This document shows, in pieces, positions 1 through 8,230 of a stretch of DNA of 33,716 bases (its first letter is position 1; each line of letters begins with the position of its first letter). The notes below the pieces were generated by a model, which was given only the letters and a program-made list of their open reading frames with translations, did no database searches and was not told the DNA's origin. Location: positions 1-33,716 of the forward strand of contig JAFECP010000042.1 of NCBI GenBank assembly GCA_018242105.1, read 5' to 3'. Both the position numbers and the translations under genes were made by a program. The stretch comes from Pseudomonadota bacterium. GTDB taxonomy: Bacteria; Pseudomonadota; Alphaproteobacteria; Micropepsales; Micropepsaceae.

Positions 1-213
1 TTCCGGCAGCATGCCGACGATTTCCGAATGCGCGTGCTGCGAGATCTGGCGCACCAGAGTCTTGCGATAGGCGTCCGGCATCCAGTCCTTCGGCTCGATG
101 AAATCATCCGCCGCGACACGGGCTTCAAACGCTTCCAGCCGCGCGGGATCTTCCACCACGGCGGGCGCCGCCGAAGTCCTCTGGCTCTTGTCCTTGAGCT
201 CGGTCGTATACAT
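1..213 (-). CDS. paaA: Phenylacetyl-CoA 1,2-epoxidase subunit PaaA, N-terminal part (runs off left edge)
   Basis: The 71 visible residues begin [11 protein letters not shown] and contain the stretch [22 protein letters not shown] followed by [10 protein letters not shown], which is characteristic of PaaA, the catalytic di-iron subunit of the ring 1,2-phenylacetyl-CoA epoxidase (PaaABCE). The family is about 310-330 residues, so most of the protein lies outside the window. The ATG at 211-213 is preceded on the minus strand by GAGGAA with a 6-base spacing, a good ribosome binding site. A PaaR-type palindrome lies 34 bases upstream of the start. The remaining epoxidase genes (paaBCDE) would be expected further left. 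The family call rests on recognised sequence; the complex role is established family knowledge. Confidence 0.93.
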   Translation of the reverse strand, partial: MYTTELKDKSQRTSAAPAVVEDPARLEAFEARVAADDFIEPKDWMPDAYRKTLVRQISQHAHSEIVGMLPE

Positions 214-246
214 GCGCGTTTCCTCGCGACTGAGAACCAATCTTAT

Positions 247-270
247 AATAAACCGACCGGACGGTCAATT
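247..270. promoter_or_regulatory. Candidate PaaR operator before paaA
   Basis: Inverted repeat with arms AATAAACCG (247-255) and CGGTCAATT (262-270) around the 6-base centre ACCGGA. The arms match at 7 of 9 positions. It lies 34 bases upstream of the paaA start and overlaps the end of paaI. Two more copies of the same pattern occur in this cluster (728-751 and 8127-8150). The site is seen directly; binding by the TetR protein encoded at 8231-8833 is inferred. Confidence 0.75.
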
Positions 271-700
271 AATCCGGCTTGAGGACCGGCCCGCCCAGTG
301 AGCGGGAAAGCCCTTGGAAAACCGCGATTTTCTCGCCCTTCTGGTTGGTCACCGTCACGGCATAAACGCCCGAGCGGCCGGTCAGCGCCTGCTCCCGGCA
401 TTCGGCCACCAGCCGGTCGCCTTCCCGCCCCGGCGCTAGGAACGAGATGGTCGCGTTCTGCGCCACCGTCTCCACATTGCGCGAGTTGCAGGCATAGGCG
501 AACGCCGTATCCGCCAGCGAGAAGATCATGCCGCCATGGCAGGTCTTGTGACCGTTGAGCATGGCCGCCCGCACCACCATCGCGATGCGCGCGTAACCTT
601 CGCGCGCTTCCTCGATTTCGATATTCCACGCAGCGCTCGTGCCTTCGCTGGCGCGAAGGTGATCGGCGATTCTGCGGGCAAGCTCATCTGTGGCGCTCAT
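269..700 (-). CDS. paaI: Hydroxyphenylacetyl-CoA thioesterase PaaI (hotdog fold)
   Basis: This 143-residue protein has the PaaI-type hotdog thioesterase signature: N49, H-G-G at 55-57 and the acidic residue D64 in FSLADTAFAYACNS. PaaI hydrolyses ring-hydroxylated phenylacetyl-CoA and related dead-end CoA esters, freeing CoA if the phenylacetate pathway stalls. The length is typical of the family. The ATG at 698-700 follows GATGAGGAACA on the minus strand, giving a usable ribosome binding site. It precedes paaA in the same direction with 55 bases between them, in which an operator-like palindrome sits. The gene is divergent from paaG, and the shared 104-base intergenic region carries a second operator-like site. 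Confidence 0.93.
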   Translation of the reverse strand: MSATDELARRIADHLRASEGTSAAWNIEIEEAREGYARIAMVVRAAMLNGHKTCHGGMIFSLADTAFAYACNSRNVETVAQNATISFLAPGREGDRLVAECREQALTGRSGVYAVTVTNQKGEKIAVFQGLSRSLGGPVLKPD

Positions 701-727
701 TGTTCCTCATCAAAATTGACCGCCAAA

Positions 728-751
728 AATTGACCGTATGGGCGTTCTATT
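728..751. promoter_or_regulatory. Candidate PaaR operator between paaI and paaG
   Basis: Arms AATTGACCG (728-736) and CGTTCTATT (743-751) surround the 6-base centre TATGGG, with 7 of 9 paired positions matching. The right arm is more degenerate than in the other two copies. An extra half site AATTGACCG is present at 714-722. The site lies 28 bases upstream of paaI and 54 bases upstream of paaG, so it could control both divergent genes. Regulator assignment is inferred. Confidence 0.65.
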
Positions 752-804
752 TTAAGCCTATCGCCAACGGCGGGGCCAGCCCGCGGACGAATTGGGAGGT
801 GGCC

Positions 805-1596
805 GTGGCTTACGAAACCATTCTGTTCGATGTGGCGGACGGCGCGGCGCGCATCACGTTGAACCGGCCGGACCGGCTCAATTCCTTCACCGTGCAGATG
901 CACAGCGAAGTCACCGATGCGCTCTCTAAAGTGGAAAGCGATGCGGGCATCCGCGCATTGTTGCTGACCGGCGCGGGCCGCGGCTTTTGCGCGGGACAGG
1001 ATTTGAGTGATCGCGCGGTGGCGCCGGGCGGCGAAGGCGTCGATCTCGGCGAGTCGCTGGAGAACCGCTACAACCCGCTCGTCAAACGCATCATGGGATT
1101 GGCCAAGCCCGTGGTCTGCGCGGTGAACGGCGTCGCCGCCGGCGCGGGTGCGAACATCGCATTCGCCTGCGACATCGTTCTGGCGGCGAAGAGCGCAAAG
1201 TTCATTCAGTCCTTCTCCAACATTGGTTTGGTTCCAGATTCCGGCGGCACTTGGATATTACCGCGCCTCGCGGGCCATGCGCGCGCGATGGGACTGGCAC
1301 TGACGGGTGAAGCGTTGAGCGCCGAGAAAGCCGAACAATGGGGCATCATCTGGCGCGCGGTGGATGACGCGGAACTGAAAACGGAATCCGGCAAGCTGGT
1401 GGAGAAACTGGCGATGGGGCCAACGAAAGGCCTCGCTGCCATCAAGAGTGCGATGCAGCGCGGCTGGCGTAACGAATTGAACGCACAGCTCGATCTCGAA
1501 CGCGATCTGCAGCGCGAGCTGGGCCGTTCGCAGGATTACAAGGAAGGCGTCGCCGCTTTCGGTGAAAAGCGCGCGCCCAGGTTCAAAGGCCAATAG
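805..1596 (+). CDS. paaG: PaaG: 1,2-epoxyphenylacetyl-CoA isomerase (enoyl-CoA hydratase family)
   Basis: The 263-residue crotonase-fold protein closely resembles PaaG, which converts ring 1,2-epoxyphenylacetyl-CoA into oxepin-CoA. Visible hallmarks are LNRPDRLNSF (19-28), GAGRGFCAGQDL (56-67), the oxyanion-hole segment CAVNGVAAGAGAN (105-117) and GLVPDSGGTW (141-150) with the acidic residue D145. I chose the GTG at 805 because GGGAGG (794-799) sits 5 bases before it and the product begins MAYETILF, matching the family length of about 262. An in-frame ATG at 700 would add 35 residues covering the operator and is unlikely. An in-frame GTG at 799 is possible but overlaps the ribosome binding site. 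It is the first gene of a paaG-paaZ-paaK run. Confidence 0.94.
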   Translation: MAYETILFDVADGAARITLNRPDRLNSFTVQMHSEVTDALSKVESDAGIRALLLTGAGRGFCAGQDLSDRAVAPGGEGVDLGESLENRYNPLVKRIMGLAKPVVCAVNGVAAGAGANIAFACDIVLAAKSAKFIQSFSNIGLVPDSGGTWILPRLAGHARAMGLALTGEALSAEKAEQWGIIWRAVDDAELKTESGKLVEKLAMGPTKGLAAIKSAMQRGWRNELNAQLDLERDLQRELGRSQDYKEGVAAFGEKRAPRFKGQ

Positions 1597-1613
1597 GCCG
1601 TCAGGAGCATTCC

Positions 1614-3617
1614 ATGAAATTGCAAAGCTACGTCGCGGACCAATGGATCGCGCCGACGGGAAATCTCACGCCTATCGCTTCGGCGGTGACGGGTGAGGCG
1701 GTCGCTGAAACCGGCGCGACGGTGCGCGACTTCAAGGCGATGCTCGATCATGCGCGCAATGTCGGCGGCCCTGCCCTGCGCAAGATGACCTTCCACCAGC
1801 GCGCCAAGATGCTCAAAGCGCTGGGCGATGCGGTGATGGCGAAGAAGGATGCGCTCTACGAACTCTCTTACAATACAGGCGCGACGAAAGCCGACAGCTG
1901 GATCGACATCGAAGGCGGCGCGGGCACACTGTTCGCCTATTCCTCCAAAGGCCGCCGCGAGCTGCCGAACGACACCATCATCGTGGAAGGCGCGCCCGAA
2001 GGATTGTCCAAGCGCGGCACCTTCATGGGCCAACATGTGCTCACCTCGCGCCAGGGCGCGGCGGTGCATATCAATGCGTTCAACTTTCCCGTCTGGGGCA
2101 TGCTGGAAAAGCTCGGCCCCACATTGCTCGCCGGCATGCCCGCCATCGTGAAGCCCGCGACGGCGACGGCCTATCTCACCGAGGCCGCGTTCCGCATCAT
2201 GATCGAAGCGAATGTGCTGCCGAAAGGCGCATTGCAGCTCATCATCGGCCCGACGGGCGATCTGTTCGATCATCTCACCGGACAGGACGTCGTGTCCTTC
2301 ACCGGCTCCGCCGACACGGCGCAGAAGCTGCAGCGCCATCCGGTTGTGGCGCGTGAAAGCGTGCGCTTCATCGCCGAGCGTGACTCGCTCAACGCCGCGG
2401 TGCTGGGGCCGGACGCCGTGCAAGGCACGCCGGAATTCGATCTCTTCGTCAAAGAGGTCGTGCGTGAGATGACGGTGAAAGCGGGCCAGAAATGCACCGC
2501 CATCCGCCGCGCGCTGGTGCCCGCCGCGCAGATGGATGCCGTGGAAGCCGCGTTGAAAGAGGCGCTCGGCAAGATCGTCGTCGGCGATCCGCGCGACGAG
2601 AAGACCCAGATGGGCGCGCTTGTCTCCACCGCACAGCGCAACGATGTGCGCGAAAAGATCGACACGCTGTCGAAAGAAGCGCGCATTGTGTTCGGCGATC
2701 CGGGCAAAGCGGAGGGCAAAGGCGCGTTCCTGTCGCCGGTGCTGCTGCGTTGCGACGATCCGGCGAAAGCACAGCGCGTGCACGACACCGAAGCGTTCGG
2801 CCCGGTTGCAACGCTGATGCCGTACAAAGACATCGGTGAGGCCATCGCGTTGGTGAACCGTGGGCAAGGTTCCTTGGTGATGTCGCTCTACACTTACGAT
2901 CCCAAAGTTGCGCGCGATGTGCTGACCGGTTCGGGCGCATTCCACGGCCGCCTACTCATTCTGGATCGCGATTGCGCCAAGGAATCTACCGGACACGGCT
3001 CGCCGCTTCCGGCATTGATCCATGGCGGCCCCGGCCGCGCAGGCGGCGGTGAAGAGATGGGCGGCCTGCATGGCGTCTATCATTATATGCAGCGCACCGC
3101 GCTACAGGGTTCACCCCGCATGCTCACGGGCGTGACGCATGAATGGATGCGCGGTGCGCCGGAGATGCGCGAAGGCCCGCATCCCTTCCGTTTGCGTTTC
3201 AACGAGCTGGAGCTGGGCAAGACGCTCGTCACAAAATCGCGCACCATCACCTTGGACGATATCGAGAAGTTCGCGCATTTCACCGGCGATACCTTCTACG
3301 CGCACATGGACGAAGAAGCGGCGAAGGCCAATCCGCTGTTCGGCGGGCGCGTGGCGCATGGCTATCTGCTGCTCTCCTTCGCGGCAGGATTGTTCGTCGA
3401 TCCGCCGCCGGGGCCGGTATTGGCCAACTACGGCCTCGACAATCTGCGCTTCACCAAGCCGGTGAAGCCGGGGGACAGCATCACCGTGCAACTCACCGCG
3501 AAATCCAAATCGCTGCGCAACCCCGAAATGGGCGAAGTGCGCTGGCAGGTGATTGTGACCAACCAGAACGGCGAACTCGCGGCGACCTACGAGCTGCTGA
3601 CGATGAACGCGGTGTGA
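1614..3617 (+). CDS. paaZ: PaaZ: bifunctional oxepin-CoA hydrolase / semialdehyde dehydrogenase
   Basis: This 667-residue fusion has an N-terminal aldehyde dehydrogenase (about 1-505) and a C-terminal MaoC-type (R)-hydratase domain (about 520-667). PaaZ opens the oxepin ring of oxepin-CoA and oxidises the resulting aldehyde to 3-oxo-5,6-dehydrosuberyl-CoA. The catalytic pair of the dehydrogenase is visible as E255 (FIAERDSLNAAVL) and C294 (GQKCTAIRR). The hydratase pair is D559 and H564 in FTGDTFYAHMD. Both active sites therefore look intact. AGGAG at 1603-1607 lies 6 bases before the ATG. The stop shares one base with the paaK start (TGATG), suggesting translational coupling. Confidence 0.96.
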   Translation: MKLQSYVADQWIAPTGNLTPIASAVTGEAVAETGATVRDFKAMLDHARNVGGPALRKMTFHQRAKMLKALGDAVMAKKDALYELSYNTGATKADSWIDIEGGAGTLFAYSSKGRRELPNDTIIVEGAPEGLSKRGTFMGQHVLTSRQGAAVHINAFNFPVWGMLEKLGPTLLAGMPAIVKPATATAYLTEAAFRIMIEANVLPKGALQLIIGPTGDLFDHLTGQDVVSFTGSADTAQKLQRHPVVARESVRFIAERDSLNAAVLGPDAVQGTPEFDLFVKEVVREMTVKAGQKCTAIRRALVPAAQMDAVEAALKEALGKIVVGDPRDEKTQMGALVSTAQRNDVREKIDTLSKEARIVFGDPGKAEGKGAFLSPVLLRCDDPAKAQRVHDTEAFGPVATLMPYKDIGEAIALVNRGQGSLVMSLYTYDPKVARDVLTGSGAFHGRLLILDRDCAKESTGHGSPLPALIHGGPGRAGGGEEMGGLHGVYHYMQRTALQGSPRMLTGVTHEWMRGAPEMREGPHPFRLRFNELELGKTLVTKSRTITLDDIEKFAHFTGDTFYAHMDEEAAKANPLFGGRVAHGYLLLSFAAGLFVDPPPGPVLANYGLDNLRFTKPVKPGDSITVQLTAKSKSLRNPEMGEVRWQVIVTNQNGELAATYELLTMNAV

Positions 3618-4888
3618 TGTTGCCCATCTTCGCATCGCGCGCGGAGCTAGAAGCCGAGCAGATCAAACGGCTGCAATGGTCGCTGGCACATACTTACAGG
3701 CATGCGCCCTACTACCGCGCGAAATGCGACGCCGCGGGCGTCAGGCCGGACGATCTGAAAACACTGGCTGATCTGGCACGCTTTCCCTTCACGTTGAAGA
3801 GCGATTTCCGCGAGAACTATCCCTTCGGCATGTTCGCCGTGCCGCACGATCAATGCGTGCGGCTGCACGCCTCATCCGGCACCAGCGGCAAGCCGACCAT
3901 CGTGGGCTACACACAGAACGATCTCGATCTCTGGAACACGCTGATCGCGCGCTGCATCACGGCAGCGGGTGGCAAGCGCGGTGACGTTCTGCACAATGCT
4001 TACGGCTATGGCCTCTTCACCGGTGGCCTTGGCCTGCATGGCGGCGCGGAGAAGCTAGGCTGCGTCGTCGTGCCGGCAAGCGGCGGACAGACGGAGCGGC
4101 AGATCCAGCTCATCACCGATCTGAAGCCGCGCGTCATCTGCTGCACGCCTTCATATATGCTCGCGCTTGGTGAAGCATTGGAGCGAGCCGGCATCGATCC
4201 GCGCAGTACGTCGCTCGAAATCGGAATTCATGGCGCCGAGCCCTGGAGCGAAGAGATGCGCTGCGAGATCGAGAAGCGCTTCGATATCGCGGCGCTCGAC
4301 ATCTACGGCTTGTCAGAAGTGCTTGGCCCCGGTGTCGCGCAGGAGCGCGCCGATGCGCGAGGGAGCCTGACGGTGTGGGAAGACGCTTTCCTGCCAGAGA
4401 TTGTCGATCCTGACACCGGCGAACCGCTACCGGACGGCGAAGAAGGCGAACTGGTGTTCACCTCGCTGTCCAAAGAAGCTCTGCCGGTCATCCGCTATCG
4501 CACCGGCGATCTTTCGCGGCTTTCCGCGCCGGTGGGCGATGTGCCGATGCGGTGCATGGATCGCATCACCGGCCGCAGCGATGACATGCTCATCATCCGT
4601 GGCGTGAACATCTTTCCGCGCCAGATCGAAGAACTGATCGTGTCGGAGCCGGTGCTGTCGCCGCACTACCGCATCGATGTGCATCGCGAGGGCGCGCTCG
4701 ACCGGCTGGTCGTCACCTGCGAGGCCGCGGGGGCTTGCGATATCGCCACTTGCGATACCGCGCGCGAGAACGTGTCGGTGCGGATGAAGTCGCGGTATGG
4801 CTTGCACGCGGAGATCGTCATCGCCGATCCGGGCTCGCTGCCCCGTTCCGAAGGCAAGGCGAAACGGGTGTTCGACCACCGGAAATGA
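3617..4888 (+). CDS. paaK: Phenylacetate-CoA ligase PaaK
   Basis: The 423-residue adenylate-forming enzyme activates phenylacetate with ATP and CoA to phenylacetyl-CoA, the first step of the pathway. The phosphate-binding loop ASSGTSGKPT is at 85-94. Further motifs are YGLSEVLGPG, the hinge region YRTGDL and RSDDMLIIRGVNIFP, and a C-terminal SEGKAKRV with a likely catalytic lysine. The ATG at 3617 overlaps the paaZ stop by one base. The reading frame stays open upstream into paaZ, but the upstream part has no PaaK similarity. The gene ends directly against the stop codon of the convergent E2 gene with no spacer, leaving no room for a separate terminator. Confidence 0.95.
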   Translation: MLPIFASRAELEAEQIKRLQWSLAHTYRHAPYYRAKCDAAGVRPDDLKTLADLARFPFTLKSDFRENYPFGMFAVPHDQCVRLHASSGTSGKPTIVGYTQNDLDLWNTLIARCITAAGGKRGDVLHNAYGYGLFTGGLGLHGGAEKLGCVVVPASGGQTERQIQLITDLKPRVICCTPSYMLALGEALERAGIDPRSTSLEIGIHGAEPWSEEMRCEIEKRFDIAALDIYGLSEVLGPGVAQERADARGSLTVWEDAFLPEIVDPDTGEPLPDGEEGELVFTSLSKEALPVIRYRTGDLSRLSAPVGDVPMRCMDRITGRSDDMLIIRGVNIFPRQIEELIVSEPVLSPHYRIDVHREGALDRLVVTCEAAGACDIATCDTARENVSVRMKSRYGLHAEIVIADPGSLPRSEGKAKRVFDHRK

Positions 4889-6037
4889 TCAGACTTCGGC
4901 CGGCCAGTTCTCCAGCGTCTCGACGAATTTCGCCAGCCAAGCATTCGTCTGGAACGCGTCAATCACGCGATGGTCGATGGTGAGCGTCACATAGGCCATC
5001 GGGCGGATGACGATCGCATCGCCCCGCACCACGGCGCGCTTCTCCAGCTTGCCGACGCCCAGGATCGCCGATTGCGGCTGGTTGATGATGATGGGCGCGG
5101 CCACCAGCGAACCCGATACGCCGTGATTGGAGATGGAGAACGTGCCGCCGCGCACGTCGTCCTGTGACAGTTTTCCGCTGCGCGCTTTCTCCGTCATTTC
5201 GGTGAGGCGTTTGGCGATATCGAGCAGCGACAGGGTCTGCGCGCGGTGGATCACCGGCACGATCAGGCCCTTCTCGCCCAGCGCCGTGCCGATGCCGATG
5301 TTCACATCGTCATAGATATCGATGCGGTCGTCATACCAGCGTCCGTTCACCGCGGGCGCGGCGCTCATCGCGGCCACGCAGGCCGCCACGAAATAGGCGG
5401 TGAAGGTAAGATTCGCGCCGTCTTGCGCGAAGACATCCTTGTGCGCGGCGCGATGGGCGGTGATGGCGCTGAAATCGGCCTCGAACACGGCGGTGACATG
5501 CGGCGCCGTCTGGACGGAATGGGCGAGGTGTTCGGCGATGCGCTTGCGCATGGAGTCATGCGGCACGCGCTTCACGCCCGCGACGGGTGCTTTCGCGCGG
5601 CGGTCCAGTTCGGCCTGAATGTCCTCGCGCGTCAGCCGCGCGCCGCCGATCGGCACGTCGCGCGCGTCCAGCCCATTGTCCGCCAGCATCTTGCGGATGC
5701 CGGGCGGCAGTTGATCGCTCGGGGAAGCCGTGCGCGGCGAGGCTGTTTTCGGCGCGACGATACCGGCGCCTTGCGCCATCGCTTTCGCGGTTTCTTCCCC
5801 CGCGCTGCCGGCGGCGATGCGGCCGAGCACCGTGCCGGGCTCCACTTCCGCGCCGTCTTCGACAAGGATTTCCGACAGCACACCCGCCGATGTCGCGGCG
5901 ACTTCCACCGCGACCTTGTCGGTTTCCAGTTCGACGATGGGGTCGTCCACCTTCACGGTGTCACCCACCTTCTTCAGCCACGCCTTGACGACGGCCTTGG
6001 TGCCTTCCTGTTCGGTGGGAACGAGAATGTCGGTCAT
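4889..6037 (-). CDS. Dihydrolipoyl acyltransferase (E2) of a 2-oxoacid dehydrogenase complex
   Basis: The 382-residue E2 has an N-terminal lipoyl domain (1-76) with the lipoylated lysine K41 in VELETDKVAVE, a peripheral-subunit-binding domain (about 109-143, PPGIRKMLADNGLDARDV) and a catalytic acyltransferase domain (about 155-382). The active-site motif reads DHRVIDAF (H356, D360); most E2 proteins have DHRxxDG, so the glycine is replaced by alanine. The ATG overlaps the E1 stop by four bases (ATGA), so E1 and E2 form one transcription unit. No E3 (lipoamide dehydrogenase) gene is in the window. The acyl substrate is not readable from sequence; branched-chain or aryl 2-oxoacid complexes are the likely options. 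Confidence 0.92.
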   Translation of the reverse strand: MTDILVPTEQEGTKAVVKAWLKKVGDTVKVDDPIVELETDKVAVEVAATSAGVLSEILVEDGAEVEPGTVLGRIAAGSAGEETAKAMAQGAGIVAPKTASPRTASPSDQLPPGIRKMLADNGLDARDVPIGGARLTREDIQAELDRRAKAPVAGVKRVPHDSMRKRIAEHLAHSVQTAPHVTAVFEADFSAITAHRAAHKDVFAQDGANLTFTAYFVAACVAAMSAAPAVNGRWYDDRIDIYDDVNIGIGTALGEKGLIVPVIHRAQTLSLLDIAKRLTEMTEKARSGKLSQDDVRGGTFSISNHGVSGSLVAAPIIINQPQSAILGVGKLEKRAVVRGDAIVIRPMAYVTLTIDHRVIDAFQTNAWLAKFVETLENWPAEV

Positions 6038-8094
6038 AGGCTGGTCAGTTCTTCCATTTTCGCGCGGATGCCGTCGACGGAGGGCAGCGCCCATTCCATC
6101 AGCGCCGGATTGTGCGGGCTTGGAATATCCGGCATCGCGAGGCGCGAGACCGGCGCGTCCAGATCGAAGAAACATTCCTGCGCCACGACGGCAGCAATCT
6201 CCGCGCCGAAACCGGCGCTCATCAGGTCTTCGTGCACGATCAGACAGCCGCGCGTGCGCTTCACCGATGCCAGCACGGCTTCGCGGTCCCACGGCATCAA
6301 GGTGCGCAGGTCGATGATCTCCACCGACAAGCCGTCCGCCGCCTGTTCGCAGCGTTCGACCATCGCGCCCCAGGTGACGATGGTGAGGTTATTGCCTTCC
6401 TGCACGATGCGCGCCTTGCCGAAGGGCAGCACGAAATCGTCGCCCGGATAGGGGCGGCGCGCGCTGGTGGCGTCCAGCATGGCGCGATGCTCGAAGAAGA
6501 TCACCGGATCGTTGCCGCGCAGGCTCGCGCGCAGCAGGCCCACCGCGTCTTCCGCATTGGACGGCACGGCCACTTTCCAGCCCGGCGAATGGACGAACTG
6601 TACCTCGTTGGTCTGGCTGTGCCAGGGATCGCCGCATTTGAAGAAACCGATGGGCATGCGCACGACCATCGGCGCGGCGAAGCGGTTGTTGGTACGCCAG
6701 CGCATGGTGCCGCAATCGTTGAGCTGTTCCATCGCTGGGTCTGCATATTTGCGGAACTGGATTTCCGGCACCGGCATCAGCCCGGCAATCGCCATGCCCA
6801 CGGCGCGGCCGATGATGCCCTCTTCCGACAGCGAGGTGTCGAACACACGCGCGACACCGAACTTCTCCTGCAGGCCGAGCGTCACCGCATGCACACCGCC
6901 CTTGGGGCCGACATCTTCGCCGAACACCAGCACGCGCGGATTGATTTCCAGCTCATGATCCAGAGTGCGGCGGATTGCCGTGACCATGTTGATGCGCTGG
7001 CCTTCCGGCTGTGCCTCTTCGCTGGCGGCGGGCGCATTGTAGCCGGCGTTGGCCTGCCCGCCCTTCTCCTGCATCTTGCCTTCGAAGAAGACGTTTTCCG
7101 TGGTGCGTTCCGGATCGGTGACGGGGCGCGCCTCGGCACTCACACGCGCTTGCTCCACGGCACGTTGCGCATCGGCGGCGATCTTGTCCCATTCCTTCGC
7201 ATCGAACAGATCCTGCAGCCTGGGCAACGGGTCACGCGCCCATTCGGATTTCACGAAGGATTCGGATTTGTAAGTTTGCGTGTCCTGGAAGGAATGGCCT
7301 TCAAGGCGCGGCACGGTGAGACGTAGCAACACCGGCGCGCGTTGTTCGCGCACGAAAGTCACCGCCTCGTCGATCAATGACGCCGCTTCTTCGGGATTGG
7401 CGCCATCGCCCGCGATCACCTTGAGCCCGTTGAAGCTGGAAAGGTTCGCCGCGATGTTCGCGCCTGGCGTCTGAAGGTTGCTCGGCACCGAGATGCCGTA
7501 ACCGTTGTCTTCTATATAGAAGAGCATCGGCAGCTTGAGCGTGGTCGCCATGGTCAGAGCAGACCAGAAGCCGTTGGTGGCCACCGAGGCATCGCCACCG
7601 AGCGCCACGGCAATGGCGTCGCTGCAATCTTTTTCCTTCAGAACCTTCGCGCGGTATTCCAGCGCCTGCGCCCACCCGGCGGTGGGCGTGTATTGCGCGC
7701 CGACGCCGCCGCACATGGGCAGCGCGCTCGCGCCGGCCTTGTTCGGATAGTTGAACACCGCGCCGATGTCGCGGCCATCGCTGTAACCGCCGGCACGCGC
7801 CATCGAGGAGCCGAGCGCATCGGCGGGATCGACACCCAGCGCCAGCAGAATAGGCCGCGAGCGGTAATAACCGCAGATCGCATCGTCCTTGCGCGTGAGC
7901 TTCAGCCCCAACAGGATCTGCGCCATGTCGTGGCCGCGCGCTGAGAACTGGTAGAAAATCTTGCGCTCGGGGACGAGCGTCTTCTCTTCCAGCGAATCCA
8001 GCGCCCGCGAGACATGCAGATGATAGGCGACCGCGCGCCAGTCCGGCGCGGCAGCGTTGGCACCTTTCACCTTCTCCCGCAGGCTTGCGGACAT
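6034..8094 (-). CDS. Fused E1 alpha-beta subunit of a 2-oxoacid dehydrogenase (TPP-dependent)
   Basis: The 686-residue protein joins both E1 halves in one chain. The alpha part (about 1-330) holds GYYRSRPILLALG (75-87), GGYSDGRD and the thiamine diphosphate motif starting GGDASVATNG (166-175) and ending EDN at 195-197. The beta part (about 368-686) begins INMVTAIRRTLDHELEIN, with GEDVG (392-396), SLSEEGIIG holding the candidate catalytic Glu, and WHSQTNEVQFVHSPG. It decarboxylates a 2-oxoacid and transfers the acyl group to E2. An alanine- and charge-rich linker joins the halves. An operator-like palindrome shared with paa genes lies 33 bases upstream, which suggests an aromatic substrate such as phenylpyruvate; branched-chain 2-oxoacids remain possible. 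Confidence 0.92.
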   Translation of the reverse strand: MSASLREKVKGANAAAPDWRAVAYHLHVSRALDSLEEKTLVPERKIFYQFSARGHDMAQILLGLKLTRKDDAICGYYRSRPILLALGVDPADALGSSMARAGGYSDGRDIGAVFNYPNKAGASALPMCGGVGAQYTPTAGWAQALEYRAKVLKEKDCSDAIAVALGGDASVATNGFWSALTMATTLKLPMLFYIEDNGYGISVPSNLQTPGANIAANLSSFNGLKVIAGDGANPEEAASLIDEAVTFVREQRAPVLLRLTVPRLEGHSFQDTQTYKSESFVKSEWARDPLPRLQDLFDAKEWDKIAADAQRAVEQARVSAEARPVTDPERTTENVFFEGKMQEKGGQANAGYNAPAASEEAQPEGQRINMVTAIRRTLDHELEINPRVLVFGEDVGPKGGVHAVTLGLQEKFGVARVFDTSLSEEGIIGRAVGMAIAGLMPVPEIQFRKYADPAMEQLNDCGTMRWRTNNRFAAPMVVRMPIGFFKCGDPWHSQTNEVQFVHSPGWKVAVPSNAEDAVGLLRASLRGNDPVIFFEHRAMLDATSARRPYPGDDFVLPFGKARIVQEGNNLTIVTWGAMVERCEQAADGLSVEIIDLRTLMPWDREAVLASVKRTRGCLIVHEDLMSAGFGAEIAAVVAQECFFDLDAPVSRLAMPDIPSPHNPALMEWALPSVDGIRAKMEELTSL

Positions 8095-8126
8095 GCCCGT
8101 TTCCTTCCGGCCGGTCTTCCGCTAAT

Positions 8127-8150
8127 AATTAACCGAACGGACGGTCAATT
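8127..8150. promoter_or_regulatory. Candidate PaaR operator between E1 and paaR
   Basis: Arms AATTAACCG (8127-8135) and CGGTCAATT (8142-8150) flank the 6-base centre AACGGA, with 8 of 9 paired positions matching. It is nearly identical to the site before paaA (247-270). It lies 33 bases upstream of the E1 start, almost the same distance as in the paaA case (34), and 80 bases upstream of the TetR gene. This placement fits repression of E1-E2 and autoregulation of the TetR gene. Binding is inferred. Confidence 0.78.
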
Positions 8151-8230
8151 ATCAAGGACCGGACCCGCTTGCTGTTTTTACAACGGGTTGCCGGTTTATA
8201 CAGATTGCGATTCACGGATTCGGAAAGCGA

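Noticed and set aside
700-804. Longer paaG starting at the ATG at 700
   Set aside because: The extension covers the operator-like palindrome and promoter region, lacks family similarity, and the GTG at 805 has a much better ribosome binding site.
1536-2945. A 469-codon antisense frame opposite paaZ; similar long frames at 5246-6451, 6112-7326, 8369-10081 and 18086-19501
   Set aside because: All mirror strong genes and show His/Arg-rich shadow translations without recognisable domains.
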